Shown here: positions 6,830-14,202 of the stretch, in pieces
Layout: every line of letters begins with the position of its first letter
Position numbering within the stretch: position 1 is the stretch's first letter
From: Ruminococcaceae bacterium UBA5408
GTDB lineage: Bacteria > Bacillota > Clostridia > Oscillospirales > Acutalibacteraceae
NCBI GenBank assembly: GCA_002407645.1
Contig: DHNU01000047.1
Location: 28,959-45,869 of the forward strand
Direction: 5' to 3'
Length of the DNA stretch: 16,911 nt
Made by a program: the position numbers and the translations under genes
Notes under the pieces: model-generated
Told to the model about the DNA's origin: nothing
Database searches by the model: none
What the model saw: only the letters and a program-made list of their open reading frames with translations

Positions 6830-7975
6830 TTAGCCTCTTTTCTTTATTATAATGCGAGCATATGGAACATCGGGATGTCCCGCATCATCAAGCATATACA
6901 AATCTCCGTCGACAGCTCCCTTATGTTGGATATCTTTACGATATTGTTGATGTTCTGGTGTGTATGGCTTCACACCAATTTCGAGTCCCAAATTTGCAAT
7001 TCCCAATCCGATAATTTCAAACTGTTCTGGACAATATTTATCCAAAAATGTTATTGGAACGCCCATCATACCATTATAATCTTTTGGGATTGCATCTGTA
7101 AAAGGAATATTAATTGCATCGTAGTTAAAAAAGGTTCTATATTCCTTATCTCTTAATTCTTTGTGTTTACTATATTTTAGATTATCCTGCATGGTCATAA
7201 GAGATAGTAATTGATGTCGTCTTCCATGGTCAATATTTGTAAACCATCTAACACCTTTAACCCTTATAAATCTCATTCCGTTTTCATCAATTCCACATCC
7301 AGCTGCATCTAATGGATAGTTGCCTGGAACGCCAAATTTCCTATCTCCAGATGATATAGATGGACCATACCATATTTCATTTTTTTGAATATACGGAAAA
7401 ACATCTTTATACGCAACAGCATTTTGATTTCCGATTATTAGGAATTTTTTATCTGCTTCAAGAACCCAAGCAATAAACTGTCTAAATAGTGAGAAAGGGG
7501 GATTTGTTACAATTACATCCGCTTCATCCCTTAATTTTTTTATTTCGTTACTCCTAAAATCACCATCACCTTTAAGGTAATGCCATTCTAAATCATCAAT
7601 ATCTATTTTACCGGAGTTGTTTTTGTCACGAGTAAGTGTAAATATTTTGCCATAACTTCTTGTCTTATTTTCGTCATATTCATCACTTTCGGTTTCAAAT
7701 AAAGTTAGTTGATATGGAATCTCAGATGGTTTGCTATCAGCAGCATAGCTTGTGCTAATCAATTTTTTCAAGCCTAAATTGTGAAAATTTTGTGCAAAAA
7801 ATCTTGTGAAGTTACTCCATTCAGGATCATCACATGGTAATAAGATTGTCTTGTTTTTAAAAACATCAGGATTGTATTCTATGTATGTATTTATTTCTTT
7901 TTGTATATCCTCATACTGTGTATAAAATTCATCTTTTTTTTGCTTTTTTGCATCCAACTGTTCTTGCGTTGCCAT
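6830..7975 (-). CDS. EcoRI-type adenine-specific DNA methyltransferase
   Basis: This 381-residue protein resembles the EcoRI methylase family (N6-adenine, S-adenosylmethionine dependent). Near the N-terminus are [10 protein letters not shown] (about 15-24) and [20 protein letters not shown] (44-63), which resembles the M.EcoRI DDP.SNF region. The catalytic motif IV is [11 protein letters not shown] (154-164, NPPF), followed by [13 protein letters not shown]. Its length is close to the family average of about 320-380. Its start shares one base with the radical SAM stop (TAATG), so the genes are translationally coupled. No EcoRI-type nuclease is nearby. The DUF262-HNH gene that follows is the only candidate restriction partner. 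The target sequence cannot be inferred. Confidence 0.9.
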   Translation of the reverse strand: MATQEQLDAKKQKKDEFYTQYEDIQKEINTYIEYNPDVFKNKTILLPCDDPEWSNFTRFFAQNFHNLGLKKLISTSYAADSKPSEIPYQLTLFETESDEYDENKTRSYGKIFTLTRDKNNSGKIDIDDLEWHYLKGDGDFRSNEIKKLRDEADVIVTNPPFSLFRQFIAWVLEADKKFLIIGNQNAVAYKDVFPYIQKNEIWYGPSISSGDRKFGVPGNYPLDAAGCGIDENGMRFIRVKGVRWFTNIDHGRRHQLLSLMTMQDNLKYSKHKELRDKEYRTFFNYDAINIPFTDAIPKDYNGMMGVPITFLDKYCPEQFEIIGLGIANLGLEIGVKPYTPEHQQYRKDIQHKGAVDGDLYMLDDAGHPDVPYARIIIKKRG

Positions 7976-8745
7976 TACATTATAACCTCCGTCATCGTGC
8001 CATCTTTTATGTGATAAGCAATATTGTTTTTCTCACAAAATTCTATAACAATTTTAGCTTGTGTGTTATAAAATTCCTTGTGCTTTTTATATGCTGTTAT
8101 TTCTTTGCTGTAATTTGTTCTGCCAAAAATAATTTTATCTGCAAAAGATACTGCTTCCAAAATAGGCAATAAGTCTTGCTGAATGAGATTAGGGGTAGGA
8201 TAAGGCTCAATGCTCACCCAAGTTTTACAACCTTCATCATGTAAATATTTTAATGATGCCAAACGGTCTGCATATGAAGATGCTCCTGGTTCCATTATTT
8301 TACGATACTCTTCATCTAAAGAGATAAATGTAATACCATATTCATTTTCTTTTGAAAAGTTAGCCAATTCTTTAGGCAAGAGACCTTTTGTAAGAGCAGT
8401 ACATTTTATTCCATGTGAATTAAGCATTCTTATGGCAGCAAGACTCATATCTTTTATTTCTTCATATCCCATCATAAAAGGATCAGTTGTAAAGCATAGT
8501 TGTACAGATTTTATTTTGTTCCTTAATTTTGGAATTTCTTTTCTTAAGAGTTCTAAAGCATTGCTAACGAGATTAGGTTCAAGCCATTCTTCATAATCCT
8601 TTACTTTGCCAAATCGCTTTGCCATTAAAAATGCATAGCATGGGTACTTACACCCATGTGAACAACCCGCCACATGGTTCATAGTATAATCGCCATATTC
8701 TACACCTGTTTTGTAGAGCATGGATTTTCTTGTTATTGTTTTCAT
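7975..8745 (-). CDS. Radical SAM protein, SPL-like, TcmP partner
   Basis: A 256-residue protein of the radical SAM superfamily, similar in layout to spore photoproduct lyase-like proteins. The cysteine cluster motif is GCSHGCKYPCYAF, giving Cys28, Cys32 and Cys36 (CX3CX3C), one residue longer than the usual CX3CX2C. A conserved TTDPFMMGYEEI segment, a TALTKGLL strand and WVSIEPYPTPN near residue 185 match the TIM-barrel core. It is the usual neighbour of TcmP proteins ('three-Cys-motif partner'). The ATG at 8745 is chosen because AGGTGG lies 5 bases upstream; a GTG three codons earlier lies inside that site. Its ATGA overlap with the TcmP stop indicates coupling. Its substrate is unknown; a nucleic acid base is a reasonable guess given the methyltransferases beside it. 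Confidence 0.85.
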   Translation of the reverse strand: MKTITRKSMLYKTGVEYGDYTMNHVAGCSHGCKYPCYAFLMAKRFGKVKDYEEWLEPNLVSNALELLRKEIPKLRNKIKSVQLCFTTDPFMMGYEEIKDMSLAAIRMLNSHGIKCTALTKGLLPKELANFSKENEYGITFISLDEEYRKIMEPGASSYADRLASLKYLHDEGCKTWVSIEPYPTPNLIQQDLLPILEAVSFADKIIFGRTNYSKEITAYKKHKEFYNTQAKIVIEFCEKNNIAYHIKDGTMTEVIM

Positions 8746-9947
8746 CTTTTCCACCTAATTTCAGTTTTTTGTTTTTTCTCGTCTGCAAAGAATTTAGATG
8801 GTTTTCCTTTATCTGTATATGCTGGAGTTCTCCTTACTTCAATTTTATCCTTCTTCTCTAAATCCTTAATAATGTCTTTTATTTCGCTAACCTTACATAT
8901 AGGTCCGTTCTGCATAAAGAAGTCAGCAAGAATAGGATTTAATCTTGTAAATTCCTTTGCTTGTTGAAAAACAGTTATTGCCTTTTGCGTAATATCAGCC
9001 ATATCTACAGTTTCATTGTTGTAGTTTTCTTCGAACAGCAATTGTTGACCATTGTTCTGTATGTCTTTCATAAATTGCCAACGGTTGCAAATGTTATTTA
9101 CCATCAGCAGACAGCCGTCTACATGATTAGTTGCATGAATCATTCGATATTTTGGTACTTGCCCCTTTTTTATTTTCAATGGCATGTTCAATACATAACT
9201 ATAATTTTCTCTCAATCGTTCGCAGTATTGTTCAGAAAATAAAGACTCCGCTTCATAAACACTGATTTCATTACGATTTTTTGATTTGATTATATCTTGC
9301 CAATAGTCTCCACCTGCAATTTCATTTAAAGTTTCTACTGATTTTTCATTGGTATCCAATTTTGTGCTTTCGTATTCTATTAAATCTTCAAAAATATCGC
9401 TACTGTCAAAACTGACACCCAATACTCGGCAACCTTCTCTAATAAATCCAAAAGAATTCATATTGATTAATAATTCAATGCTGTAGAAACTATATTTAGT
9501 GGCGAAATCCTGAAAAAGCCTATAGTTAAGTGCTTTTATACCATATGGATCTATATAAAGGAAGACATTACAGTTTGCTTTATTAAGTAATAGATTTTCA
9601 ATTTTATCTTCATAGCGTCCAGATATGATTGTAATGTCTCCATAGCCAGCAAGGTTTTTATGTAAATCATTTGCATAGTTTAAATCAATAAAATTAGGTT
9701 GAATACTCCACCCATCAATCTTGGTTTGTCCGATACACTCCTGCATTGTGTTGAGTGCAATCAGTGGCGATCCAGGTTTGCCATCTTCGAAAGCACCTTT
9801 TCCTGCAAAGCAATCTACATATACGACTGGGTGTTTGGTGTAAAGTATTTTTTGCATATAAGGTTTTAAATAACATCCTAATAGCTCATCTTTTACTTCA
9901 GACCAAGGCTTCTTCTGTTTAAAAAAATCATCATTCTTTTTAGCCAT
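8742..9947 (-). CDS. tcmP: TcmP: three-Cys-motif partner protein
   Basis: A 401-residue protein of the TcmP family. It has a Rossmann-type S-adenosylmethionine-binding core: VVYVDCFAGKGAF (41-53) as motif I, FIDLN (86-90), and FLYIDPYG (129-136) as a motif IV-like strand. The family start 'KPWSEVKDELLGCYLKPYM' is present at about residues 13-31. The C-terminal 60 residues look like a winged helix (ILADFFMQNGPICKVSEI, then a basic tail). The start at 9947 is chosen because GGAGGTGTATT precedes it; an earlier ATG (9998) would overlap the HTH gene. TcmP proteins are known from their conserved pairing with the radical SAM gene, but their reaction is not known. The pair probably acts together. Confidence 0.85.
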   Translation of the reverse strand: MAKKNDDFFKQKKPWSEVKDELLGCYLKPYMQKILYTKHPVVYVDCFAGKGAFEDGKPGSPLIALNTMQECIGQTKIDGWSIQPNFIDLNYANDLHKNLAGYGDITIISGRYEDKIENLLLNKANCNVFLYIDPYGIKALNYRLFQDFATKYSFYSIELLINMNSFGFIREGCRVLGVSFDSSDIFEDLIEYESTKLDTNEKSVETLNEIAGGDYWQDIIKSKNRNEISVYEAESLFSEQYCERLRENYSYVLNMPLKIKKGQVPKYRMIHATNHVDGCLLMVNNICNRWQFMKDIQNNGQQLLFEENYNNETVDMADITQKAITVFQQAKEFTRLNPILADFFMQNGPICKVSEIKDIIKDLEKKDKIEVRRTPAYTDKGKPSKFFADEKKQKTEIRWKR

Positions 9948-9964
9948 AATACACCTCCATATAT

Positions 9965-10156
9965 TTATGAATCCTTTGCACCACCAGATTTTATCCAAGC
10001 GTCAACCTCTGATTTTTTGAATTTCCAAAGCTTTCCCACACGAGAGCAAGGAATAGTCCCCACTTTAATCCATTTGTGTATTGTATCTTTTGTAACATCC
10101 AGATGTTCAGCAATTTCTTTTGTGCCAACCCAAGGTTCATTGAAGTTTTGTTCCAT
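9965..10156 (-). CDS. Small excisionase/MerR-type HTH protein
   Basis: A 63-residue single-domain DNA-binding protein. The sequence VGTKEIAEHLDVTKDTIHKW is a helix-turn-helix, followed by the wing VGKLWKFKKSEVDAWIKSGG, the typical excisionase/BldC-like fold. Proteins like this stand either as Xis factors for integrases or as the first gene and regulator of a DNA-modification operon. Here it is the first gene of the seven-gene run, 17 bases before tcmP, and directly beside the divergent promoter region. The ATG follows GGAGGG by 8 bases. I favour a role as repressor or activator of its own operon, but a Xis role for the serine recombinase cannot be excluded. Confidence 0.85.
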   Translation of the reverse strand: MEQNFNEPWVGTKEIAEHLDVTKDTIHKWIKVGTIPCSRVGKLWKFKKSEVDAWIKSGGAKDS

Positions 10157-10179
10157 TATTTCAACCCTCCATTGTCTAA

Positions 10180-10240
10180 TGATATTATTATATCAAATCA
10201 ATATATAAAAAGATAGTGTTTTATATGATTTGATATAAAT
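10180..10240. promoter_or_regulatory. Divergent promoter and operator region
   Basis: A perfect 13-bp inverted repeat, TTATATCAAATCA (10188-10200) and TGATTTGATATAA (10226-10238), flanks 25 bases. Each arm holds an outward-facing extended -10 element: TGATATAAT on the minus strand (10187-10195) for the HTH operon and TGATATAAA on the plus strand (10231-10239) for the DUF6809 gene. A second palindrome, TGATAT-TATT-ATATCA, covers 10180-10195. Clear -35 boxes are not seen, which suits extended -10 promoters or activator dependence. The symmetry suggests one dimeric regulator controls both directions; the HTH protein is the nearest candidate. Confidence 0.6.
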
Positions 10241-10300
10241 TTGTATAGCTATCTCATCTTTCTTGTGGTATCATTTGTACCAACAAAGGAGGGCGAGAAT

Positions 10301-10624
10301 ATGCCAACAAAATTAGATGACCTATACCACAGCTTTTATAAGCCAATCGAACAAACAGAACTTAAATCTTCAATTGAAGAAAACCACAAAAAGCTTATAC
10401 AAATCTTATCCAAAGAAGATAAAGTCTTGGTACTAAGAATTATTGATGCACTGGAAATGGCTTGCAACTACCAAAGCAAAGACAGTTTCATTCAAGGCTT
10501 CAAATTAGGCTTTGAGTTAACAAATGAATTACAAAATTACGATTCCCACAGTGCTGAGATAGACTCTCAAAACTGTGGGAATTCTTTTATGCCGATGGAG
10601 GTGCAGAAAGATGAAGAAAACTAA
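10301..10624 (+). CDS. DUF6809 family protein
   Basis: A 107-residue protein beginning MPTKLDDLYHSFYKP, the typical opening of the DUF6809 family found on Clostridia mobilizable elements. Helical throughout, it includes DALEMACNYQSKDSFIQGFKLGF (about 45-70). This family is found beside phage- and plasmid-type genes, and its function is unknown. The start at 10301 is chosen because AAAGGAGGG lies 7 bases upstream; a longer frame from 10241 has no binding site. It is the first plus-strand gene after the divergent promoters and overlaps the next gene by 14 bases. Confidence 0.75.
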   Translation: MPTKLDDLYHSFYKPIEQTELKSSIEENHKKLIQILSKEDKVLVLRIIDALEMACNYQSKDSFIQGFKLGFELTNELQNYDSHSAEIDSQNCGNSFMPMEVQKDEEN

Positions 10625-11162
10625 AATAGCATTGACAGCAACTACACTTGCAATTCTTTCTCTGATGATAACAGCTTATCACACAGAGCAGACAAGCTCG
10701 CCAAGTTCGCCCCAAAATTGCCCTGTGTCGGGGGTCGTAGAAGTGAGTAAGACTTATACACCACCCTTTGAAACAAAGCCACTTGTAGGCGAAGCAATGC
10801 CAAAAATCAGCACCCAGATCAAGGAAATTATTAAACCACCAACTGAAGAAAGCTCCACACCACAGCCAACAGAAAAAGAAGAACCGACCATTACCCCTAC
10901 TCCCACGATACAAACGGCTACAAAGCCAACTACACTAACATCTAAAGAGCCAAACACCCCAAGGATGGGTGATACCCGCATTGTAAATGGCAAACGCCAA
11001 AGCTACTTCTTAGGTTTCGGATGGATTGAAGATAAAGGTGAAAACGAATGTATCTTTGCAGAGGATATGTACGAGAACGGCAACAAAATTGGCATCATGG
11101 GCGGTGGCACTATGGTATGCAGTGATGGTGACATCAATAAGATGGTTGGCATTATGGATTAA
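10611..11162 (+). CDS. DUF6550 family protein with N-terminal membrane anchor
   Basis: A 183-residue protein with a positively charged N-terminus (MKKTK) and a hydrophobic segment (about 6-22) that would act as a signal anchor. Next is a long Pro/Thr-rich linker (about 30-118) and a compact C-terminal part (about 120-183) with GDTRIVNGKRQSYFLGFGWI and GGGTMVCSDGDINKMVG. This layout matches the DUF6550 family of IME proteins. It is probably exposed outside the membrane with the linker spanning the wall, but its role is unknown. The start follows GGAGGTGCAGAAAG. It overlaps the DUF6809 stop, so both are one operon, and it ends at a terminator. Confidence 0.75.
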   Translation: MKKTKIALTATTLAILSLMITAYHTEQTSSPSSPQNCPVSGVVEVSKTYTPPFETKPLVGEAMPKISTQIKEIIKPPTEESSTPQPTEKEEPTITPTPTIQTATKPTTLTSKEPNTPRMGDTRIVNGKRQSYFLGFGWIEDKGENECIFAEDMYENGNKIGIMGGGTMVCSDGDINKMVGIMD

Positions 11163-11172
11163 CCAGACAAGC

Positions 11173-11207
11173 AAAAGCTGAGAGAATGAATTGTTCCCTC
11201 AGCTTTT
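11173..11207. terminator. Bidirectional terminator between convergent genes
   Basis: AAAAGCTGAG (11173-11182) and CTCAGCTTTT (11198-11207) form a stem, with GAA/TTC pairing further in after one mismatch, and an A-run on one side and T-run on the other. It separates the DUF6550 gene (plus) from the DUF6076 gene (minus). Confidence 0.8.
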
Positions 11208-11217
11208 ATAAGTTAGA

Positions 11218-12297
11218 TCAATATTCTGTACTTTTAGAAAGTGCGTCAATCATTTCGTCACCATTTATGCTCCCAGCCTTATAGTCAAGTCGCAACTTGG
11301 ATGCGAGAGCAGACCACTCTCTAAATTCTTTCTCTGAAAGCTTGTTGGTTTCGCACTCGGAATCCCAAGCATCAATGCGGTAGTACCTTGAATACATACG
11401 GTTGTAAATTCTCTGAAACTCTTGCAAAAACTTATCTTCCCCAACAGATTTATTAAATTTCATTTTTGCACCAACCTGTTTGCAAGTGCGATTGTTTTTA
11501 TAAATCCTGTCGCAATAATCTCGTTTGCGTTTGTCTGCAAGCACAAAGAGCTTATCGCACAAAGCACACCGCTTCACTAAAATGCCTCGCTTAATCATTT
11601 CCATAAACTCAAGATATAGCATTTCCTCTAAACTTTGAATGGCAAAATACTGCCACATACTGACTTCATAGTTACTGTCACGATGAATATTTTGCAAAAC
11701 CTTTCGAGTATCCACATCTTTTGGATCATCAAAAGCAATCAGTTTACTTGTATCAAACTTGCCATAAGAAATCGGAGCAATCCCATACATGGAACGGAGC
11801 ATATGATGTGTAAAGGTTGGAGTAAGATTGCAAAACATCATATAACGCTCTGCAAGTGTGTATTCCGTCAGCACTTCTTTGTTAAGACTCATTTCCAAAG
11901 CATCGCTATAAGTCTTTTGTAAATTTGCATAATAGTGAAACAGAAATATAAGATAATCAACCATTTCTACTTTTGTCTTTTGACTTGCATAGAATGTCCT
12001 TAAAATCTCGCTGTTTAAAAAGAAATGTACATAGCTGTGCTTATCTTTCAGTAAGTCCACAGCATTCCAAAATATTTTTTTAATATTTTCAAAATTCTGC
12101 TCGGATACCGTTATGGTACTCGAGCTTTTTATTTTATCCAAAACCTTTGTAAAATCAAGTTCGCAAAAATCTACAATGCCATTTCCAATGTCCCCAATTT
12201 GCTCAAAAGTAGTGTGCTGTGTATCGTGCAAGAAAAATACATTCAGTTTGTTTGTATTGTCAGTAAAAACCTTAGCAAAAGGATATGTAATCTCCAT
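11218..12297 (-). CDS. DUF6076 family protein with a putative zinc-binding site
   Basis: A 359-residue protein, mainly helical, that matches the DUF6076 family of IME-encoded proteins. The centre carries Cys244, Cys247, Cys262 and Cys272 (CX2CX14CX9C) in a CALCDKLFVLADKRKRDYCD context, resembling a zinc ribbon found in some nucleic-acid-binding proteins. The C-terminal part is Lys/Arg-rich. The start at 12297 is chosen because AAGGAGGGCATT lies just before it; a frame extending to 12522 has no such site and runs through the leader of the plus-strand genes. Its function is not known. It is divergent from the RepA-like gene and shares a 250-base intergenic region with it. Confidence 0.75.
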   Translation of the reverse strand: MEITYPFAKVFTDNTNKLNVFFLHDTQHTTFEQIGDIGNGIVDFCELDFTKVLDKIKSSSTITVSEQNFENIKKIFWNAVDLLKDKHSYVHFFLNSEILRTFYASQKTKVEMVDYLIFLFHYYANLQKTYSDALEMSLNKEVLTEYTLAERYMMFCNLTPTFTHHMLRSMYGIAPISYGKFDTSKLIAFDDPKDVDTRKVLQNIHRDSNYEVSMWQYFAIQSLEEMLYLEFMEMIKRGILVKRCALCDKLFVLADKRKRDYCDRIYKNNRTCKQVGAKMKFNKSVGEDKFLQEFQRIYNRMYSRYYRIDAWDSECETNKLSEKEFREWSALASKLRLDYKAGSINGDEMIDALSKSTEY

Positions 12298-12427
12298 AAT
12301 GCCCTCCTTATGTAAAGAATTGATTTTAGTAAAATAAAATTCTTTTAATTCACGATATAAGGATAGCACATTAATTTGTAAAATGAAAGTAGAAGAAAAG
12401 CATTGTATCTTGAAAATTAAATAATCG

Positions 12428-12515
12428 TCTAAAGGTGATACGGTTGCCACGACCTCGAAAGAGCGAGCGACGGAAACGGCGGAGAGAACCTCGGTCAGGA
12501 ACTGCTTTAGGTAGA
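12428..12515 (+). other. GC-rich leader segment upstream of the RepA-like gene
   Basis: The 253-base gap between the DUF6076 and RepA-like genes is AT-rich up to about 12425. Then it changes to a GC-rich, purine-rich stretch with a CTC-GAAA-GAG tetraloop hairpin near 12452 and repeated CGAGCGACGG-like runs, before returning to AT-rich sequence and the ribosome binding site. It may be a structured 5' leader, a replication site bound by the RepA-like protein, or a control RNA. No clear long stem or iterons were found. Confidence 0.35.
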
Positions 12516-12550
12516 ACGACAAAACCGAAAATTAAAAAAGGAGAATGCAA

Positions 12551-13651
12551 ATGAAAAACAAACTGGAAACCATGGATGCAGAAACTTTGATGACCACACC
12601 ACTTGAACAACTGAAATTTATTGTAGATAGGCTGATACCGCAAGGACTGCATATTCTCGCAGGCTCACCGAAAATCGGCAAGAGCTGGCTGTCGTTGTGG
12701 ATTTGCTTGCAGGTTGCAAAAGGCGAAAAGGTTTGGGAGTTTGAAACTCACAAAAGTGAAGTTTTGTATCTTTGCCTTGAAGATAGTTTTGCAAGAATTC
12801 AAAACAGGCTGTTTGAAATTACAGATGATGCACCGCCGAATCTACACTTTGCAATTATGAGCGACACTATCGGCAACGGTTTAGAGATTCAGATTGAAAA
12901 CTTTATCAAGGAACATTCTGAAACAGGCTTAATCGTGATTGATACCTTGCAAAAAGTCCGTAGTAATTCTACCGCAAATGTCAATCCATATGCCGCCGAC
13001 TATGATGACATCAACGCACTAAAACAAGTTGCAGACAAATATAAAATTGCGATTATTCTTGTTCACCACTTGCGAAAAACAAGTGACAGCGATCCGCTGA
13101 ATATGATTTCCGGCACCAGTGGCATCGCTGGCGGAGCTGATACCAACTTTGTGCTCCAAAAAGAAAAAAGAATTGAGAACCGAGCAGTGCTTATCTGTAC
13201 AGGACGAGATATTGAACAACGAGAATTGTTTTTGGAATTTAACAAAACCAATTTTCTTTGGGAACTTCGTGAGCCAATTGAGGTGGAGCAGAAAAAGGTT
13301 GATGAAGTGATTATTCTTCTCTCTGATTTTATTAAATCAATTAAAAGTTTTACAGGTACGGCAACGGAACTTGCGGAAAGTTTAAAACTGGAGTGCAACC
13401 CATCTGCACTAAAAAAGAAAATCATTAAGCAGATGAGTTATTTAACTGAAAACAACATTACCTATTCTGAAAATAGAACCTTTGAACGGCGAGAGTTTTC
13501 TCTCAGTTATATTCCCAATGACACGATGACGGATGAAAACTCCCCTCAAAATCTCCCGTCTACGTGTCAGCTCCCGTCAGCAAAGAGTAATCTCGCCGCC
13601 GTTGCCCCCTGTTCGCCCCTATGTGCCGAGAATGACGATGGGGTGGCATAA
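12551..13651 (+). CDS. RepA-like AAA ATPase (plasmid replicative helicase type)
   Basis: A 366-residue protein with a RecA-like ATPase core of the AAA_25/RepA helicase group. The Walker A motif is AGSPKIGKSWLS (37-48), the Walker B strand is LIVIDT (127-132), and the later strand ends in LVHHLRKT (170-177). A C-terminal winged-helix-like region (about 260-330, AESLKLECNPSALKKKI) is typical of this plasmid and IME group. The start at 12551 is chosen because GGAG lies 7 bases upstream, while an ATG at 12545 is only 1 base from it. It may drive replication of the excised circle or help process DNA at transfer. It is the first gene of the mobilization run. The last 30 residues are Pro/Ser-rich. 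Confidence 0.8.
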   Translation: MKNKLETMDAETLMTTPLEQLKFIVDRLIPQGLHILAGSPKIGKSWLSLWICLQVAKGEKVWEFETHKSEVLYLCLEDSFARIQNRLFEITDDAPPNLHFAIMSDTIGNGLEIQIENFIKEHSETGLIVIDTLQKVRSNSTANVNPYAADYDDINALKQVADKYKIAIILVHHLRKTSDSDPLNMISGTSGIAGGADTNFVLQKEKRIENRAVLICTGRDIEQRELFLEFNKTNFLWELREPIEVEQKKVDEVIILLSDFIKSIKSFTGTATELAESLKLECNPSALKKKIIKQMSYLTENNITYSENRTFERREFSLSYIPNDTMTDENSPQNLPSTCQLPSAKSNLAAVAPCSPLCAENDDGVA

Positions 13652-13734
13652 TGTGCCCACCCATACAAATAAAACGCAAATTAACCCACCGTTGCGGACA
13701 AATTTTCGATTTATACCGATTTTATATTAGCAGG

Positions 13735-13850
13735 GGAGCTTTCGGTTACGAATTCCTACCCTTTAGGGTAGGGCGAGCATAGCGTCCGCCTATACGGCGG
13801 CCACTGCTCGGCGGGAGACCCGCACCCCTTAGAGTGATAGAATTATCATA
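13735..13850 (+). other. Candidate oriT hairpin cluster
   Basis: The 221-base gap before mobC holds a series of dyads: CCTACCC-TTTA-GGGTAGG (13755-13772), an imperfect stem CGAGCA/TGCTCG (13774-13779 and 13805-13810) containing CCGCC/GGCGG (13786-13800), GCGGG-AGA-CCCGC (13811-13823) and TGATA-GAAT-TATCA (13835-13848). A GC-rich dyad cluster directly before mobC and the relaxase gene is the usual layout of an oriT. The nick site was not located. The rest of the gap shows no gene. Confidence 0.55.
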
Positions 13851-13872
13851 TTTTACGAAAGCGAGGAATTGA

Positions 13873-14202
13873 ATGAAGCAAACAAAAGATAAAACTTACG
13901 CATTCAGGGTATCGGAAAAAGACTTAGTTACCATTAAAAATAAGGCTAAAAAAGCTAAAATGACCGTTACCGATTATATCACGCAGTCAGCATTAGGCAA
14001 AGAGGTCATCATTATAGATGGACTTCCCGAGATAGTAAGTCAGCTAAAAAAGATTGGAAACAACCTCAACCAGCTGACCATGCTATCCCATCAAGGCTTA
14101 GTTAACACAGTTAAACTTGATAAAACCGAGGAAAGCCTGACCGCAATCTATTGGAAAATCAAAGAACTCACAAAGGTGGTGGACAGCGATGGCAGTGTTT
14201 AG
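13873..14202 (+). CDS. mobC: MobC relaxosome accessory protein
   Basis: A 109-residue protein with a ribbon-helix-helix-like N-terminal half: YAFRVSEKDLVTIKNKAKKA followed by KMTVTDYITQSALGKEV, then a helical C-terminal part with LPEIVSQLKKIGNNLNQL and a conserved asparagine-rich turn. This is the MobC family. Such proteins bind oriT beside the relaxase and help open the nick region. The ATG follows GAGGAATTGA. It overlaps the relaxase start by 14 bases, so both are co-translated. Its length is typical for the family. Confidence 0.85.
   Translation: MKQTKDKTYAFRVSEKDLVTIKNKAKKAKMTVTDYITQSALGKEVIIIDGLPEIVSQLKKIGNNLNQLTMLSHQGLVNTVKLDKTEESLTAIYWKIKELTKVVDSDGSV

Noticed and set aside
10241..10300. 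Upstream start for the DUF6809 gene giving a hydrophobic N-terminal segment
   Set aside because: No ribosome binding site precedes it, and the promoter model would place this region in or near the untranslated leader. The ATG at 10301 has AAAGGAGGG.
12298..12522. A 75-codon N-terminal extension of the DUF6076 gene
   Set aside because: It has no ribosome binding site at its start, while AAGGAGGG lies exactly before the ATG at 12297, and the extension covers the leader of the divergent gene.
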